DNA of 56,897 nucleotides from Dethiobacter sp. (GCA_018335875.1 JAGXRN010000001.1:1-56897), one strand, 5' to 3'; numbered from the stretch's first letter, positions 1 through 8,376 are shown. Notes: generated by a model from the sequence alone, not told the origin. A program made the numbers and translations.

Positions 1-662
1 CGTGCTGCTGTTAAGCCGGCAATGGTGATGTCGACGTGGCCGCCCAACATAGCTGTCATTGAAGGGCCTTCCCCATCAAAGGGAACCATGTTAAACTCCA
101 CACCGCTCACAGTCTTAAGCAGCGAAGCAACAACAAAGGGCAGTCCACCGGGTCCGGTTGAACCCATTTGGATGTCGCCGGGGCGCTGTTTTGCGTCGGC
201 AATTACTTCCTGAATTGTGTTCCATTTTGAGTCAGCAGGGACTACTACGATGGCAACGCCCCTGGCAATAATATTAATCGGCTCAAAATCCTTGTAATCC
301 AGTTTGGAGATATCAAGTACACCATACAGCTGGGGGTTCTCCGCACCATAAAGAAGCGTGTAACCATCAGCTTTCTGGTCAAACACATGCTGAGTAGCCA
401 CGGCGCCGGTTGCACCTGTCATGTTCTGCAGGACAATTGTCTTGCCAAGATGCTTCTCAACATAAGGAGTCAGGCTCCTTGCCACATTATCAGTGGCGCC
501 GCCGGCTCCCCACATGATATAACCGCTTAAATCTTTTGTCGGGAAAGTCGGAGCTGGGGCTTTTGGGTCTTCTTTTTTAGTCGAGCATCCGGAGATTAAA
601 CCGACAACCAAAACCATTGCCAACAGGGTGCTTACCAATTTAAATGCCTTTTTACCTTTCAC
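1..662 (-). CDS. TctC-family tricarboxylate transporter substrate-binding lipoprotein (3' end outside window)
   Basis: This is the extracytoplasmic solute-binding component of a tripartite tricarboxylate (TTT) transporter, which captures a carboxylate for TctA/TctB permease subunits. I translated it from a GTG at 662, preceded by GGAGGT at 669-674. A short hydrophobic signal ends in the lipobox LISGC, so it should be a lipoprotein on the outer face of the membrane. The body has TctC-like stretches such as NMTGATGAVA, GSTGPGGLPF and VPFDGEGPSM. It runs off the left edge after about 220 residues; family members are about 320-340. It lies last in a minus-strand run after the cupin gene. No TctA/TctB is visible, so the permease must lie to the left or elsewhere. 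The substrate is unknown. Confidence 0.85.
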   Translation of the reverse strand, partial: MKGKKAFKLVSTLLAMVLVVGLISGCSTKKEDPKAPAPTFPTKDLSGYIMWGAGGATDNVARSLTPYVEKHLGKTIVLQNMTGATGAVATQHVFDQKADGYTLLYGAENPQLYGVLDISKLDYKDFEPINIIARGVAIVVVPADSKWNTIQEVIADAKQRPGDIQMGSTGPGGLPFVVASLLKTVSGVEFNMVPFDGEGPSMTAMLGGHVDITIAGLTAA

Positions 663-767
663 TTTATTACCTCCATTTTTTTGTAGACTTGAGAAAACAA
701 AATGGCAAAATGCTATTTCGTTTTAACCCCCCCTGTGAATTGCCGCCTGCGAAAAAACCCGCTAATG
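663..767. other. Intergenic gap between the cupin and tctC-like genes
   Basis: About 105 bases with a C-run near 727-733. No convincing promoter or terminator is visible. The two flanking genes are co-directional and may be cotranscribed. Confidence 0.4.
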
Positions 768-1148
768 CTAGTTTTTGGGGAGTTCCCCCTGCGGAGAGTA
801 AATCCAAATCAGCCACAGCGGTTCATTGCCGGTGTTTTTGTGCTGGTGAAAGAGCCCATCTGGCACAAACATGAAGTCATGCTCCTCAAATGGCCTTTCT
901 TCCCCGTCGGCCACCAGAATGCCGCTGCCTTTGACAATAAAGTCGATCTCTTCCGAACCGGGATGGTTATGCATGGAACTGGCTTCGCCCGGCTCAAAAA
1001 TGGTCAGTCCGGCACAAAAATGCGTTGAGTTCACAAGATCCTTGGTAACTAACCGAAATACTTTGCGCACCATTTTTTTCTCAGGTTCTTCAAGCCCAAG
1101 CCAAATCTCTTCTGCATCTTTGAACGGCTTTAAAATCAGCGTCTTCAT
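768..1148 (-). CDS. Small single-domain cupin protein
   Basis: A 126-residue protein with one cupin barrel. Cupin motif 1 is visible as GEASSMHNHPGSEEIDFIV (two His and one Glu metal ligands) and motif 2 as FVPDGLFHQHKN. Such proteins bind a divalent metal and act as isomerases, decarboxylases, dioxygenases or ligand sensors, and the sequence does not say which. The gene follows the ThDP enzyme by about 20 bases and has the ribosome site AGAAGGAGAG before ATG. Its place between a ThDP enzyme and a TctC-type receptor suggests a role in catabolism of a carboxylate, as inference only. Confidence 0.85.
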   Translation of the reverse strand: MKTLILKPFKDAEEIWLGLEEPEKKMVRKVFRLVTKDLVNSTHFCAGLTIFEPGEASSMHNHPGSEEIDFIVKGSGILVADGEERPFEEHDFMFVPDGLFHQHKNTGNEPLWLIWIYSPQGELPKN

Positions 1149-1167
1149 AACTTTCTCTCCTTCTTTC

Positions 1168-2949
1168 TTAACTTTGGTTTTTCTCCTGCTTTATCAATCT
1201 CCCTTCGCAAACGTTATCCTTTGGCGTATAAATGTCATTGATATTCCAGATTCCATCGGTGGGAACAGGAATATTCTCCATGGGGACATCGAGTAGGTAA
1301 GGTTCACCGGACTCCAGCGCTTCCCTGAAAGCTTCCTTAAATTCAGCAGCACTGCCAATCTTTTTGGCCTTTATGCCGTAAGCTTTGGCCACGTCAGCCC
1401 ATTCAGGGTTATAGGGCTTCCCGTCCCGCTTAAAAAGGGTGCCAAAGTGGGTGCTGTAGTGGCTGTATTCAAGTCCGGCGATGGTGCCGAAAGCATAATT
1501 ATTCATCACCACCCAGACCACAGGGATATTATTTTCTGCGGCAGTGGCCATCACCGACGGCTGCGTCCCAAAACCGCCGTCGCCTACCAGGGTGATCACT
1601 TTCTTGTCGGGCGCGGCCAGTTTTGCCCCCAGCACCGCTGAGGGGCCAAAACCCATTGTTGCCAGGCCGCCGGGATGAATGATTGTTTTGGGCATTGTTA
1701 CCGGAAACTGCTGGCCAACCCCGTTTTTATTCCAGCCCACATCTGTGAGGATAATGCCGTCCTGCGGCAGGACTTCCCGCACATCTGCCAGAATCCTTTG
1801 CGGCGTCATGGGGAACTGCCCGCTTGTCTCCACCTCGGAGTTTGACTCTTTAAAAGCCTTTTTAAAATCGGCAATTCTTTTTCGCAGCTCCACCCTGTCC
1901 ATGCCTTCGGGCTTTAACCTTTTGGCTGCCGCCAGGAGAGCTCCAAGAGCAGCCCTGGCATCAGCTACAGCGCCAATTTCCACAGGAAAGTTGCGGCCGA
2001 TTTCCGCCGGGTCGATATCGATATGAATCAGCTTTGTGGGCGGGATGTTAAAAGTTACTCCCTCATACCAGGAACTGCAATCCGCTTCTGAAAAACGGGT
2101 GCCCACTCCCAAAATAGCATCAGCGTCTTTTGTAATCTGATTGGTCAGTTCAGTGCCCCAAAAACCTGTCATGCCCACAGCAAGTGGATGCAAATCAGAA
2201 ATGGCGCCCTGCCCCATCAGAGTCCTGGTAACCGGGATATCGAGAAAGTCGGCCAGCTGTGTGAGCTCTGCCGTGGCATCAGCTGTTATAATGCCTCCTC
2301 CTACATAGAAAAGGGGATTCTCGGCAGCGATCAGCATCCTGACGATGTTTTCTGCAACCTCACTGTCAAGCGACGGTTTATGCACTAACCGGCTGCCGGC
2401 TTTTCTTTTCTCAAAATGGCATGTATCCATTTCCCGTGAGAACATATCCATGGGCACGGAAATCAGCACCGGCCCGGGCCGCCCTGATACCGCCAGGCTG
2501 AATGCCTTATCGAGTATCTCCGGTATCAGCTCCGGACGTTCCACCCTCCACGCCCTTTTGACAAACGGCTTGTAAATCTCAAACTGTGAAGCATCAGCAT
2601 GCATGTTGACTTCCTGATGAGGGTGCTTGCCATAATAGAAACTCGGTACATCACCGGCAATGACAACAAGGGGGACTGAGTCCAGTGAGGCATTGGCCAC
2701 ACCGGTGGTGGCATTGGTTAATCCCGGCCCCAGGTGAGTCATAAGCACTCCGGGTTTCCCGCTCACCCTGGCATAGCCGTCAGCGGCATGGGCCGCGATC
2801 TGCTCATGCCTGACCGAAATAAATTTCAGGTTGCTCTTTTCAAGAGCATCAAGCATGGCAATCACCGTATGCCCGCACAACCCGAAGACATACTCAACCT
2901 GGTTATCCTCAAGATAAGCAACTATCTGATGTGAGACAAGCTTTTTCAC
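1168..2949 (-). CDS. Thiamine-diphosphate enzyme of the acetolactate synthase superfamily
   Basis: A 593-residue ThDP-dependent enzyme with the three-domain plan of acetolactate synthase, sulfoacetaldehyde acetyltransferase, glyoxylate carboligase and benzoylformate decarboxylase. The N-terminal PYR domain has the activating Glu in RHEQIAAHAADGYARVSG (about Glu49), and the C-terminal PP domain has the ThDP motif GDG...NN (VGDGGFGTQPSV to VMNN). The middle domain spans roughly 190-330. The start is a GTG after AAAGGGGC. It lies 32 bases after aroD and 19 before the cupin gene. No acetolactate synthase small subunit and no other ilv gene is nearby, so biosynthetic IlvB is less likely than a catabolic carboligase, acetyltransferase or decarboxylase. 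The substrate cannot be read from the sequence. Confidence 0.88.
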   Translation of the reverse strand: MKKLVSHQIVAYLEDNQVEYVFGLCGHTVIAMLDALEKSNLKFISVRHEQIAAHAADGYARVSGKPGVLMTHLGPGLTNATTGVANASLDSVPLVVIAGDVPSFYYGKHPHQEVNMHADASQFEIYKPFVKRAWRVERPELIPEILDKAFSLAVSGRPGPVLISVPMDMFSREMDTCHFEKRKAGSRLVHKPSLDSEVAENIVRMLIAAENPLFYVGGGIITADATAELTQLADFLDIPVTRTLMGQGAISDLHPLAVGMTGFWGTELTNQITKDADAILGVGTRFSEADCSSWYEGVTFNIPPTKLIHIDIDPAEIGRNFPVEIGAVADARAALGALLAAAKRLKPEGMDRVELRKRIADFKKAFKESNSEVETSGQFPMTPQRILADVREVLPQDGIILTDVGWNKNGVGQQFPVTMPKTIIHPGGLATMGFGPSAVLGAKLAAPDKKVITLVGDGGFGTQPSVMATAAENNIPVVWVVMNNYAFGTIAGLEYSHYSTHFGTLFKRDGKPYNPEWADVAKAYGIKAKKIGSAAEFKEAFREALESGEPYLLDVPMENIPVPTDGIWNINDIYTPKDNVCEGRLIKQEKNQS

Positions 2950-2981
2950 ATTTTAGCCCCTTTCATAAGAAGGTGGATCAG

Positions 2982-3749
2982 CTACATGGAATCCAGCAGT
3001 ACTTCAATGGCGCCTCTCAGCTTCGCAACAGGAATCTGGCCCGGAGCCGACGCTGCTTTGCCCGCGGCAAAAGTAATTGCTGAACCAAATATTGAGCCCG
3101 CTATCCTGCTGATTACCCCCAAGCCGGACATGGACATGGATACAACAGGTATTCTGGCGTGATTTTCACTGAAAAACAGGGTGGCCTCCAGCAAATTCAG
3201 CACATCCTGCGGCTGGTTAGGCATTACAGCCACCTTTGCTATATCGGCGCCTGCTTCCTGCTGCCTCAGCAAAGTCCCGATTATCTGCTCCTTTTCGGGA
3301 GTTTTCTTAAAATCGTGATTTGATAGAATAACATATACCCCGTTGCGCCTGGCTTCTGTTATTACCTCGTTTGTCACTCTCCAGCCGGAGTCAAGCTCCA
3401 CGTCGACAATATCAACCTTCTTTGTCCTGACCACTTCCCCCAGCAATGCAATCCTGGCCATACTCTCAATCTCTGCGAAGCCGCCCTCTGTATGGTCCCT
3501 GCAGGTAAAAATAACAGGGTAATCCGGGATAATTCCTCTCAGCTTTTCAAGAGCCTCTGTAACTTTACCGGCATTTTTGACTTCATCGAAAAAATCTGCA
3601 CGCCATTCAATAATATCCGGCTTCAACCCGGCCACTGCCTCTGCTTCCGCCAGTAAATCAGCCAGGTTCCTCCCGACCAGCGGAACACAGATATTTGGCT
3701 TTGCGCCCCCGATTATGCGCCCTTTAACCTCTATTTTTTTTACGCTCAA
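2982..3749 (-). CDS. aroD: Type I 3-dehydroquinate dehydratase
   Basis: A 255-residue class I dehydroquinase that forms a Schiff base to dehydrate 3-dehydroquinate to 3-dehydroshikimate in the shikimate pathway. The family motifs are IIEWRADFFD near residue 45, the catalytic His in SNHDF and the Schiff-base Lys in IAKVAVMP, followed by SMSGLG. The start is TTG with GAGGTGAT upstream. It lies between the citryl-CoA-lyase-like gene (43 bases) and the ThDP enzyme (32 bases), not among aromatic biosynthesis genes. The next pathway enzyme, aroE, is about 36 kb away. It may therefore serve biosynthesis from an odd position, or a catabolic use of a cyclitol acid. Confidence 0.93.
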   Translation of the reverse strand: MSVKKIEVKGRIIGGAKPNICVPLVGRNLADLLAEAEAVAGLKPDIIEWRADFFDEVKNAGKVTEALEKLRGIIPDYPVIFTCRDHTEGGFAEIESMARIALLGEVVRTKKVDIVDVELDSGWRVTNEVITEARRNGVYVILSNHDFKKTPEKEQIIGTLLRQQEAGADIAKVAVMPNQPQDVLNLLEATLFFSENHARIPVVSMSMSGLGVISRIAGSIFGSAITFAAGKAASAPGQIPVAKLRGAIEVLLDSM

Positions 3750-3792
3750 ACTAAATCACCTCTGCTATTTATTTCAGCGTTAAGCTTATGTT

Positions 3793-4608
3793 CTATGAAG
3801 AAGGGAATTCCCTCTCCCCAACTCCGGTGTACTTGACCAGGGTTTCATCGTTTTTAGGACAGGGGCCTTTTAAGCGTGAGCCCTGCATATATTCCTCCAG
3901 GGCGTGGGCCACTAAACCCATCCCCCGTGAAAGCGAAAAAACGCCCTTAAAAACTTTGGCAGGCAGCCCCAGCTCGCAAAGCGCCGCTGCAGAAATACCG
4001 TCAATATTTATAGCCAGCTCAATGCCCAACACGCGGCGCAGTGCTTTATGTAGGGCATGGGCAATCCTGAAATATTTCCCCTCTATCTCGCCTTTTTCTT
4101 TTGCCTCCTGTGCCAGGCGGTCAAGTGCGGCAGCCCTGGGGTCGATTTTGTGAAAGCGGTGGCCAAAACCAGGCAGCTTTTTACCCTCTGCTTTAAATTC
4201 CCGGCAGAGAGCATCCGCCAGCTCGGGCAAATTGCTTTCATCGTCTGCCAGCTGCCCGGAGAGCTGATAAAAAATTTCCATGGACTGTTCGCCGGCGCCG
4301 CCGTGAATATCCCCCAATACATTAATGCCTGTGGCAATGCAGGAATTAAAGGAAATCCCGCAGGTAGCCGCCATACGCGCCGCCGCCACAGAAGGAGCAT
4401 TTGGCCCGTGGTCGCAGCCCGCCACCAAAACGCCTTCCAGCAGCCTCGCCTGGTATTTTCCGGGCAGCTCGCCTTTTAACAGCAGCAAAAGCATCTCAGG
4501 ATAAGTCACACTGCCGATGAGGTCCTGGATTTTATAGCCTCTAAACTCAATGGAGTCCGGCCTGACATTAATTATCTCGGTCTCCCACCACGCCTTATTG
4601 TCGTCCAA
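3793..4608 (-). CDS. Short citrate-synthase-family protein, probably citryl-CoA lyase-like
   Basis: A 271-residue member of the citrate synthase superfamily, well short of true citrate synthase (about 370-430). Both catalytic His regions are present (AGCDHGPNAPS and GFGHRFHKIDPRA), with the acidic residue in NIDGISAAA and the RGMGLVAHALEE helix near the end. That length and motif set match citryl-CoA lyase-type proteins, which cleave citryl-CoA or a related 3-hydroxyacyl-CoA to acetyl-CoA and a keto acid. I chose the TTG at 4608 because GAGAGGGG lies about 10 bases upstream; an in-frame GTG at 4635 would add 9 residues but has no good ribosome site. It heads the run with aroD, the ThDP enzyme, cupin and tctC. 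The exact reaction is inferred. Confidence 0.75.
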   Translation of the reverse strand: MDDNKAWWETEIINVRPDSIEFRGYKIQDLIGSVTYPEMLLLLLKGELPGKYQARLLEGVLVAGCDHGPNAPSVAAARMAATCGISFNSCIATGINVLGDIHGGAGEQSMEIFYQLSGQLADDESNLPELADALCREFKAEGKKLPGFGHRFHKIDPRAAALDRLAQEAKEKGEIEGKYFRIAHALHKALRRVLGIELAINIDGISAAALCELGLPAKVFKGVFSLSRGMGLVAHALEEYMQGSRLKGPCPKNDETLVKYTGVGEREFPSS

Positions 4609-4747
4609 ACAAAAAACGCCCCTCTCAAAACACACTTATCCAGTAGTTCCAGTCTGTGGAACCTGTTTTCACTAGTTGGCCCATAATTCAAATTCTGCTT
4701 TTTTATCAAAACTCCTTCTAATAGAAAAAATATTTTTTCAATTAAAA

Positions 4748-4770
4748 GACAGGGGGACGGTTCCTCTGTC
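4748..4770. repeat. REP/RAYT-type short palindromic element
   Basis: A 23-base semi-palindrome beginning GACAGGGGGACGG and ending CTCTGTC, with GACAG/CTGTC arms. From memory, near-identical elements recur between genes and beside Y1 (REP-associated) transposases in clostridial genomes. Only one copy is seen in this window, so assignment rests on recall. Confidence 0.45.
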
Positions 4771-4793
4771 TTATTTTTTTCTCCCAAAGAAAA

Positions 4794-4825
4794 AAGCGGC
4801 CTGCTTCTGATACAGCAGGCCGCTT
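4794..4825 (-). terminator. Intrinsic terminator after rex
   Basis: A perfect 12-base stem (AAGCGGCCTGCT / AGCAGGCCGCTT) with an 8-base loop. On the minus strand it is followed by a T-rich run, 45 bases beyond the rex stop codon. Confidence 0.88.
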
Positions 4826-4869
4826 ATTTCGTTGTTTAGCATTCGTGTGCGGGAGACAGTGCAAAGTAT

Positions 4870-5538
4870 TTATCTGTCGTTTGCTATTTCCCGCTCATTC
4901 ATTTCACGCTGTGCCTCGTCTGAACTGTAATAGATCAGGCTGTGGACTTCTACCGTCAGGTCAGCATTATGCAGGTGTACAGATTCCGGCACTTTAAGCC
5001 TTATTGGCGCCATGTTGAGGATAGCTTTTACGCCTCCTTCTACCAACTCATCAGCCACTTCCTGGGCATTGTCCGCGGGCACTGTAATAATGGCGACTTT
5101 AACAGCATTTTCACGCACAAACTCTGCCATCACATTGATATGACTCACTGTAATGTCTGCAATTTTTTTGCCGATAACTGCAGAATCGCTGTCAAACAGG
5201 CCCACAATTTTAATATAAGGGTTCTTGTCAATATTATAGCGGCTAATTGCTTGCCCCAAGTGCCCAATCCCTGCAATTATTATTTTTGTCTGCTCGTTGA
5301 GTCCGATAATTTTTAAAATCCGGTTGCGCAAGAATTCTGTGTTGTAACCGCATCCTCTTGTGCCAAATGCACCAAAGTACGCTAAATCCTTACGGATTTG
5401 TTCTGCGCTAAAACCGGTTATCTCACTCAATCCGCCTGAAGAAACAACCTCCACATCAAACTTAATTAAGTTGTCAAGAACACGCAGGTACAAAGGAAGC
5501 CGCTTAACCACCATTTTCGGGACGTCCTGATAAGGCAC
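4870..5538 (-). CDS. rex: Redox-sensing transcriptional repressor Rex
   Basis: A 222-residue Rex repressor, which binds DNA when NADH/NAD+ is low and releases it on NADH binding. The N-terminal winged helix covers about residues 1-80 (LPLYLRVLDNL; ITGFSAEQIRKDLAYFG) and the Rossmann fold begins at AGIGHLGQAI with the GxGxxG pattern. The C-terminal VPADNAQEVADELVEGG and NMAPIRLKVP stretches are typical. The start is GTG after AAGGGGGAAATGAA. It is monocistronic by appearance, with a terminator downstream. It sits beside a cytochrome/NQR region and 15 kb from a NADH complex, all plausible targets. A 14-bp TTGT...ACAA palindrome at 22497-22510 is the best candidate operator I found. Confidence 0.96.
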   Translation of the reverse strand: MPYQDVPKMVVKRLPLYLRVLDNLIKFDVEVVSSGGLSEITGFSAEQIRKDLAYFGAFGTRGCGYNTEFLRNRILKIIGLNEQTKIIIAGIGHLGQAISRYNIDKNPYIKIVGLFDSDSAVIGKKIADITVSHINVMAEFVRENAVKVAIITVPADNAQEVADELVEGGVKAILNMAPIRLKVPESVHLHNADLTVEVHSLIYYSSDEAQREMNEREIANDR

Positions 5539-5628
5539 TTCATTTCCCCCTTTAAAGTTTTAAAAAGTTTAGCATAAATGAGCTTTGAATAGAAGCGCGA
5601 CGCAGTTTAGTGGGGCGGGTCTCTGTCT

Positions 5629-6639
5629 TTACTTGAGTGTGGCGCCCGGCACATCTTTGCCGGTAAGCGCCTTATATGACTGTTGCAGGAGCTGTACAAC
5701 ATAATGTGGGTTATGAATCCCGTAGCTGCCGTCGTACTTGACCAATACGTGGTTGTAGCCGGCCTGGTAGATTTCGTTGGAGATGTCGGCAGGAGCGATT
5801 AGCTCGCCTTTAGCATCTTTAAACTGAACCTGTCCGCCGCCGGTAGCGAATGAGCCCCCCTCCAGCGCTTCCACAATAGCTGCTTCCAGGATCTTCAGCA
5901 GGCCCTTCACTTCGTCCTGGAACCCCTTGGCCGTACCATCTCCGTCGTAGTCTCCAAGTGCTTTCCTATTCACGTCTGTGAGGCCCGAGTGACACTTGCT
6001 GCAGGAGTCTTCGGCACTATCAACGCGGAAAGTATGCGAAGGCAGCCCCTCGGGGGTTTTAGTCATATGGCAGGCAATGCAGGTATCGCCAATGCCTGTA
6101 TGTGGCGAGCTTATGTAGCTGAAGCCATCAGTGCGAATACCGCCGCTGCCGCTGAAGATGCCTCCCTGGCTGCCACCGTGCGGTGAAGCGCGCCGTGCGT
6201 CGTTAATATTTGGAACCCCTCGCTCATTATGGCAGGACAGGCACAGTGCGCCTTTGCCCGCCTTGAAGTTTTGCTGGTTGGGAAGGTTGACCACACCCGA
6301 TTTCTGAATCTCCAGGCCATAGCCAGAGTGGCAGGCCCGGCAGTCAAGAGCAACGTTGAACTCCCGGTGTAATTGATCCTGCTGCGTAAGCTTGCCTGCA
6401 AAGGCTCCACCGTCATGGCACGTCACACAGGTATCGCGGCCCGCAGGGTACAGCTGGATGTTGCTGTGGTCGGAAGCGAGCCATTCCGCAATCAGAGGCT
6501 CGATGTTTATGCTCGGATTTGTCACCGGTGCCGTAATAGGTTGTGCAACAGGTGGTTGTTCTGCTTTTTTACCGCAGCCTGCTGCCAGCAAGAGTGCAGT
6601 CAAAACTACCGCTGCCAGTAATATCTTTCTAAGTTTCAC
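5629..6639 (-). CDS. Pentaheme c-type cytochrome lipoprotein
   Basis: A 336-residue secreted lipoprotein with signal peptide and lipobox LAAGC, then a Pro-rich linker. Five CXXCH heme-binding motifs are visible: CVTCH, CRACH, CLSCH, CIACH and CSKCH. Further His residues such as in ASPHGG and SSPHTG could be distal ligands. The C-terminal part, with YNHVLVKYDGSYGIHNP followed by VVQLLQQSY, resembles the helical end of NrfA/octaheme-type cytochromes, but the heme count and order differ, so I do not call a reductase. The start is GTG with AGGAGG upstream. It lies downstream of the NQR-type operon and would be tethered outside the membrane, a likely electron acceptor or relay. Confidence 0.9.
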   Translation of the reverse strand: MKLRKILLAAVVLTALLLAAGCGKKAEQPPVAQPITAPVTNPSINIEPLIAEWLASDHSNIQLYPAGRDTCVTCHDGGAFAGKLTQQDQLHREFNVALDCRACHSGYGLEIQKSGVVNLPNQQNFKAGKGALCLSCHNERGVPNINDARRASPHGGSQGGIFSGSGGIRTDGFSYISSPHTGIGDTCIACHMTKTPEGLPSHTFRVDSAEDSCSKCHSGLTDVNRKALGDYDGDGTAKGFQDEVKGLLKILEAAIVEALEGGSFATGGGQVQFKDAKGELIAPADISNEIYQAGYNHVLVKYDGSYGIHNPHYVVQLLQQSYKALTGKDVPGATLK

Positions 6640-6736
6640 TCTATATCCTCCTTTTTACAAACCTTGCCTCAATTAATACACTTGACTCGAAGTTGTGACT
6701 CTCCCTCCCCTTTCTCATCCCCCCTTAACTGTCATT

Positions 6737-6762
6737 TTTATAGTGCTGTATTTCACTATAAA
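6737..6762. promoter_or_regulatory. Inverted repeat, candidate operator upstream of the cytochrome gene
   Basis: Perfect 9-base arms TTTATAGTG and CACTATAAA separated by 8 bases, about 100 bases upstream of the cytochrome GTG. The distal arm contains TATAAA, which could overlap a -10 on the minus strand. The geometry fits a dimeric regulator; none is assigned. Confidence 0.45.
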
Positions 6763-6773
6763 GGCTTTGTAAA

Positions 6774-6807
6774 TTCCAGCCGGAATCAGACCGATATCCG
6801 GCTGGAA
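6774..6807 (-). terminator. Hairpin between the nqr operon and the cytochrome gene
   Basis: Perfect 11-base arms TTCCAGCCGGA / TCCGGCTGGAA with a 12-base loop. On the minus strand it is followed only by a short TTTAC, so it is a weak terminator or a processing hairpin at the end of the nqr transcript. Confidence 0.5.
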
Positions 6808-6911
6808 AACCTACCTTATTTTCCTGCACAGCATTCTGCTGTACAGCGTTGACAAGCCGCCAGTTTGCCGCGCTTACCTGCGTCAGTGTTTCTGTTTAGC
6901 TGCCCGTGTTA

Positions 6912-7043
6912 TCACCTGGCAGAAACCATTTTAACTACCGAGTAGAACAGCTGTGATACCAATGCCGCTGAAATAACCACGAACACGTAGGACAGCATTG
7001 ACGCAGGAACTAATAATAGTGCAATTTTCAGACTCCTTTTCAT
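6912..7043 (-). CDS. 43-residue membrane peptide resembling the first helix of the neighbouring NqrF
   Basis: A small ORF not noted by length-filtered callers. The ATG at 7043 follows GGTGGTGAGAAAAAG, and the stop is TGA at 6912. The peptide starts MKRSLKIALLLVPASMLSYV and matches residues 1-43 of the NqrF encoded just upstream (LKRSWKIALLLTASILSYVF). Even the leader is shared: AACCTGG(A/T)GGTGAGA precedes both. It is a single transmembrane helix with no Fe-S or flavin domain. It may be an expressed accessory peptide of the complex or the relic of a tandem nqrF duplication. Translation is plausible because of the intact ribosome site. Confidence 0.6.
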   Translation of the reverse strand: MKRSLKIALLLVPASMLSYVFVVISAALVSQLFYSVVKMVSAR

Positions 7044-7120
7044 CTTTTTCTCACCACCAGGTTATTTTTGGGCTATTTCTATCGTCAGCATAACTTTGAC
7101 TAACCTGTGAAGAAGAAGAA

Positions 7121-8323
7121 TTAGAACTTGTCAAACAGTACCCGTTCCTGGCTGATTCCCTTCATCATTAATACTTTTACTGCCGCATCCAGCATAGGCG
7201 GCGGGCCGCACAGGTATGCTTCAGCATCCACCAGTGAGTCCTCATACTTTCTGACAGTGTCTGTAATAAACCCTGTTTCCCCATGCCAGTTATCTTCCGG
7301 CGCCGGTTCAGAGAGGGCGGCGTAAAACTTAAAGTTCGGATAGTTTTCTTCAATCGACCGCAACTCGTCTTCAAAAAACAGGTCCCTTTTTGATCTGGCG
7401 CCAAAGTAATAGCTTACTTTGCGCGGCATATTTTTTTCCTTCAGATGAGAAACGATTGACCTGATGGGCGCCATGCCGGCGCCACCGGCGATACACACGA
7501 TTGGCCGGTCTGAGTCTTCTTTCAGATAGAAATGTCCGTATGGGCCTGTAAACTTAAGCTTATCGCCGACTCTTAAAGCCTTATGGATATATGTTGTGCA
7601 CAATCCTTTCGGTATGTGCCGTATGGTAAACTCAATGGTATCCATTTGACTTGGCGGCGAAGCCACAGAGTAGGCGCGAAACGCTTCAAACCCGGGCACC
7701 AGTGTCTGTACATACTGTCCCGGCCTGAAATGAATGGTTTTCGGGGATAGCAATCTTACTTTAACATGCTTGATATCTCGGGTAAGGTCATGCAGCGCCA
7801 CTACCTCGGCCGTATATTCCTTAACTTCAAGCAGGTCGTCAGGAAGATGGATCTTCATATCTTCTCTGGACTTGACCTGACAGGCAAGCCTTACTCCTTC
7901 TTTCATCTCCTGCTTGGTAAGCAGGCCTTTTTCTGTAGGCAGCAAGTCGCCGCCGCCGGACTCAACCACAACCTTGCAGTGGCCGCAGGTGGCTTTGCCG
8001 CCGCAGGCAGAAGGAATAAAGATTTTATGATTCGCCAAAGTAGTGAGCAGAGTGTCTTGACCGGAACCCTTAAGCTTTAGCTTATCATTGATATTAATTT
8101 CCTTCTCCTCGTGGCTGCCAAGAGTAATATCCGCCACTGCCAAGACCCCTGTAACAACTACCAGTATAGAAATCATCACTAAAATAGATTGTATACTCAT
8201 AGCTGTTGCTATTTGGGCTACTGAGGAGAACACCTGTGATAGCATAGCTGCAGAAACTACTACGAATACGTAGGATAATATTGATGCCGTAAGTAATAAC
8301 GCAATCTTCCAACTTCTTTTCAA
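7121..8323 (-). CDS. nqrF: NQR-type NADH-oxidising flavoprotein subunit F
   Basis: A 400-residue NqrF that takes electrons from NADH via FAD and a 2Fe-2S centre. The start is the TTG at 8323, preceded by GGAGGTGAGACAA; an upstream in-frame TTG at 8380 lacks a site. It has two N-terminal transmembrane helices (about 5-40 and 43-66), one more than Vibrio NqrF. Next is a plant-type ferredoxin domain with SACGGKATCGHCK and a later LACQV Cys. A ferredoxin-reductase-like module follows, with RAYSVASPP (FAD), GGAGMAPIRS (NADH) and the C-terminal CGPPPM. It is the last large gene of the nqr operon. The extra helix also occurs as a stand-alone 43-residue ORF downstream. Confidence 0.93.
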   Translation of the reverse strand: MKRSWKIALLLTASILSYVFVVVSAAMLSQVFSSVAQIATAMSIQSILVMISILVVVTGVLAVADITLGSHEEKEININDKLKLKGSGQDTLLTTLANHKIFIPSACGGKATCGHCKVVVESGGGDLLPTEKGLLTKQEMKEGVRLACQVKSREDMKIHLPDDLLEVKEYTAEVVALHDLTRDIKHVKVRLLSPKTIHFRPGQYVQTLVPGFEAFRAYSVASPPSQMDTIEFTIRHIPKGLCTTYIHKALRVGDKLKFTGPYGHFYLKEDSDRPIVCIAGGAGMAPIRSIVSHLKEKNMPRKVSYYFGARSKRDLFFEDELRSIEENYPNFKFYAALSEPAPEDNWHGETGFITDTVRKYEDSLVDAEAYLCGPPPMLDAAVKVLMMKGISQERVLFDKF

Positions 8324-8376
8324 TTGTCTCACCTCCAGGTTATATTTTGTTTGACTTGGCGGCGGCGTCGCCGGAC

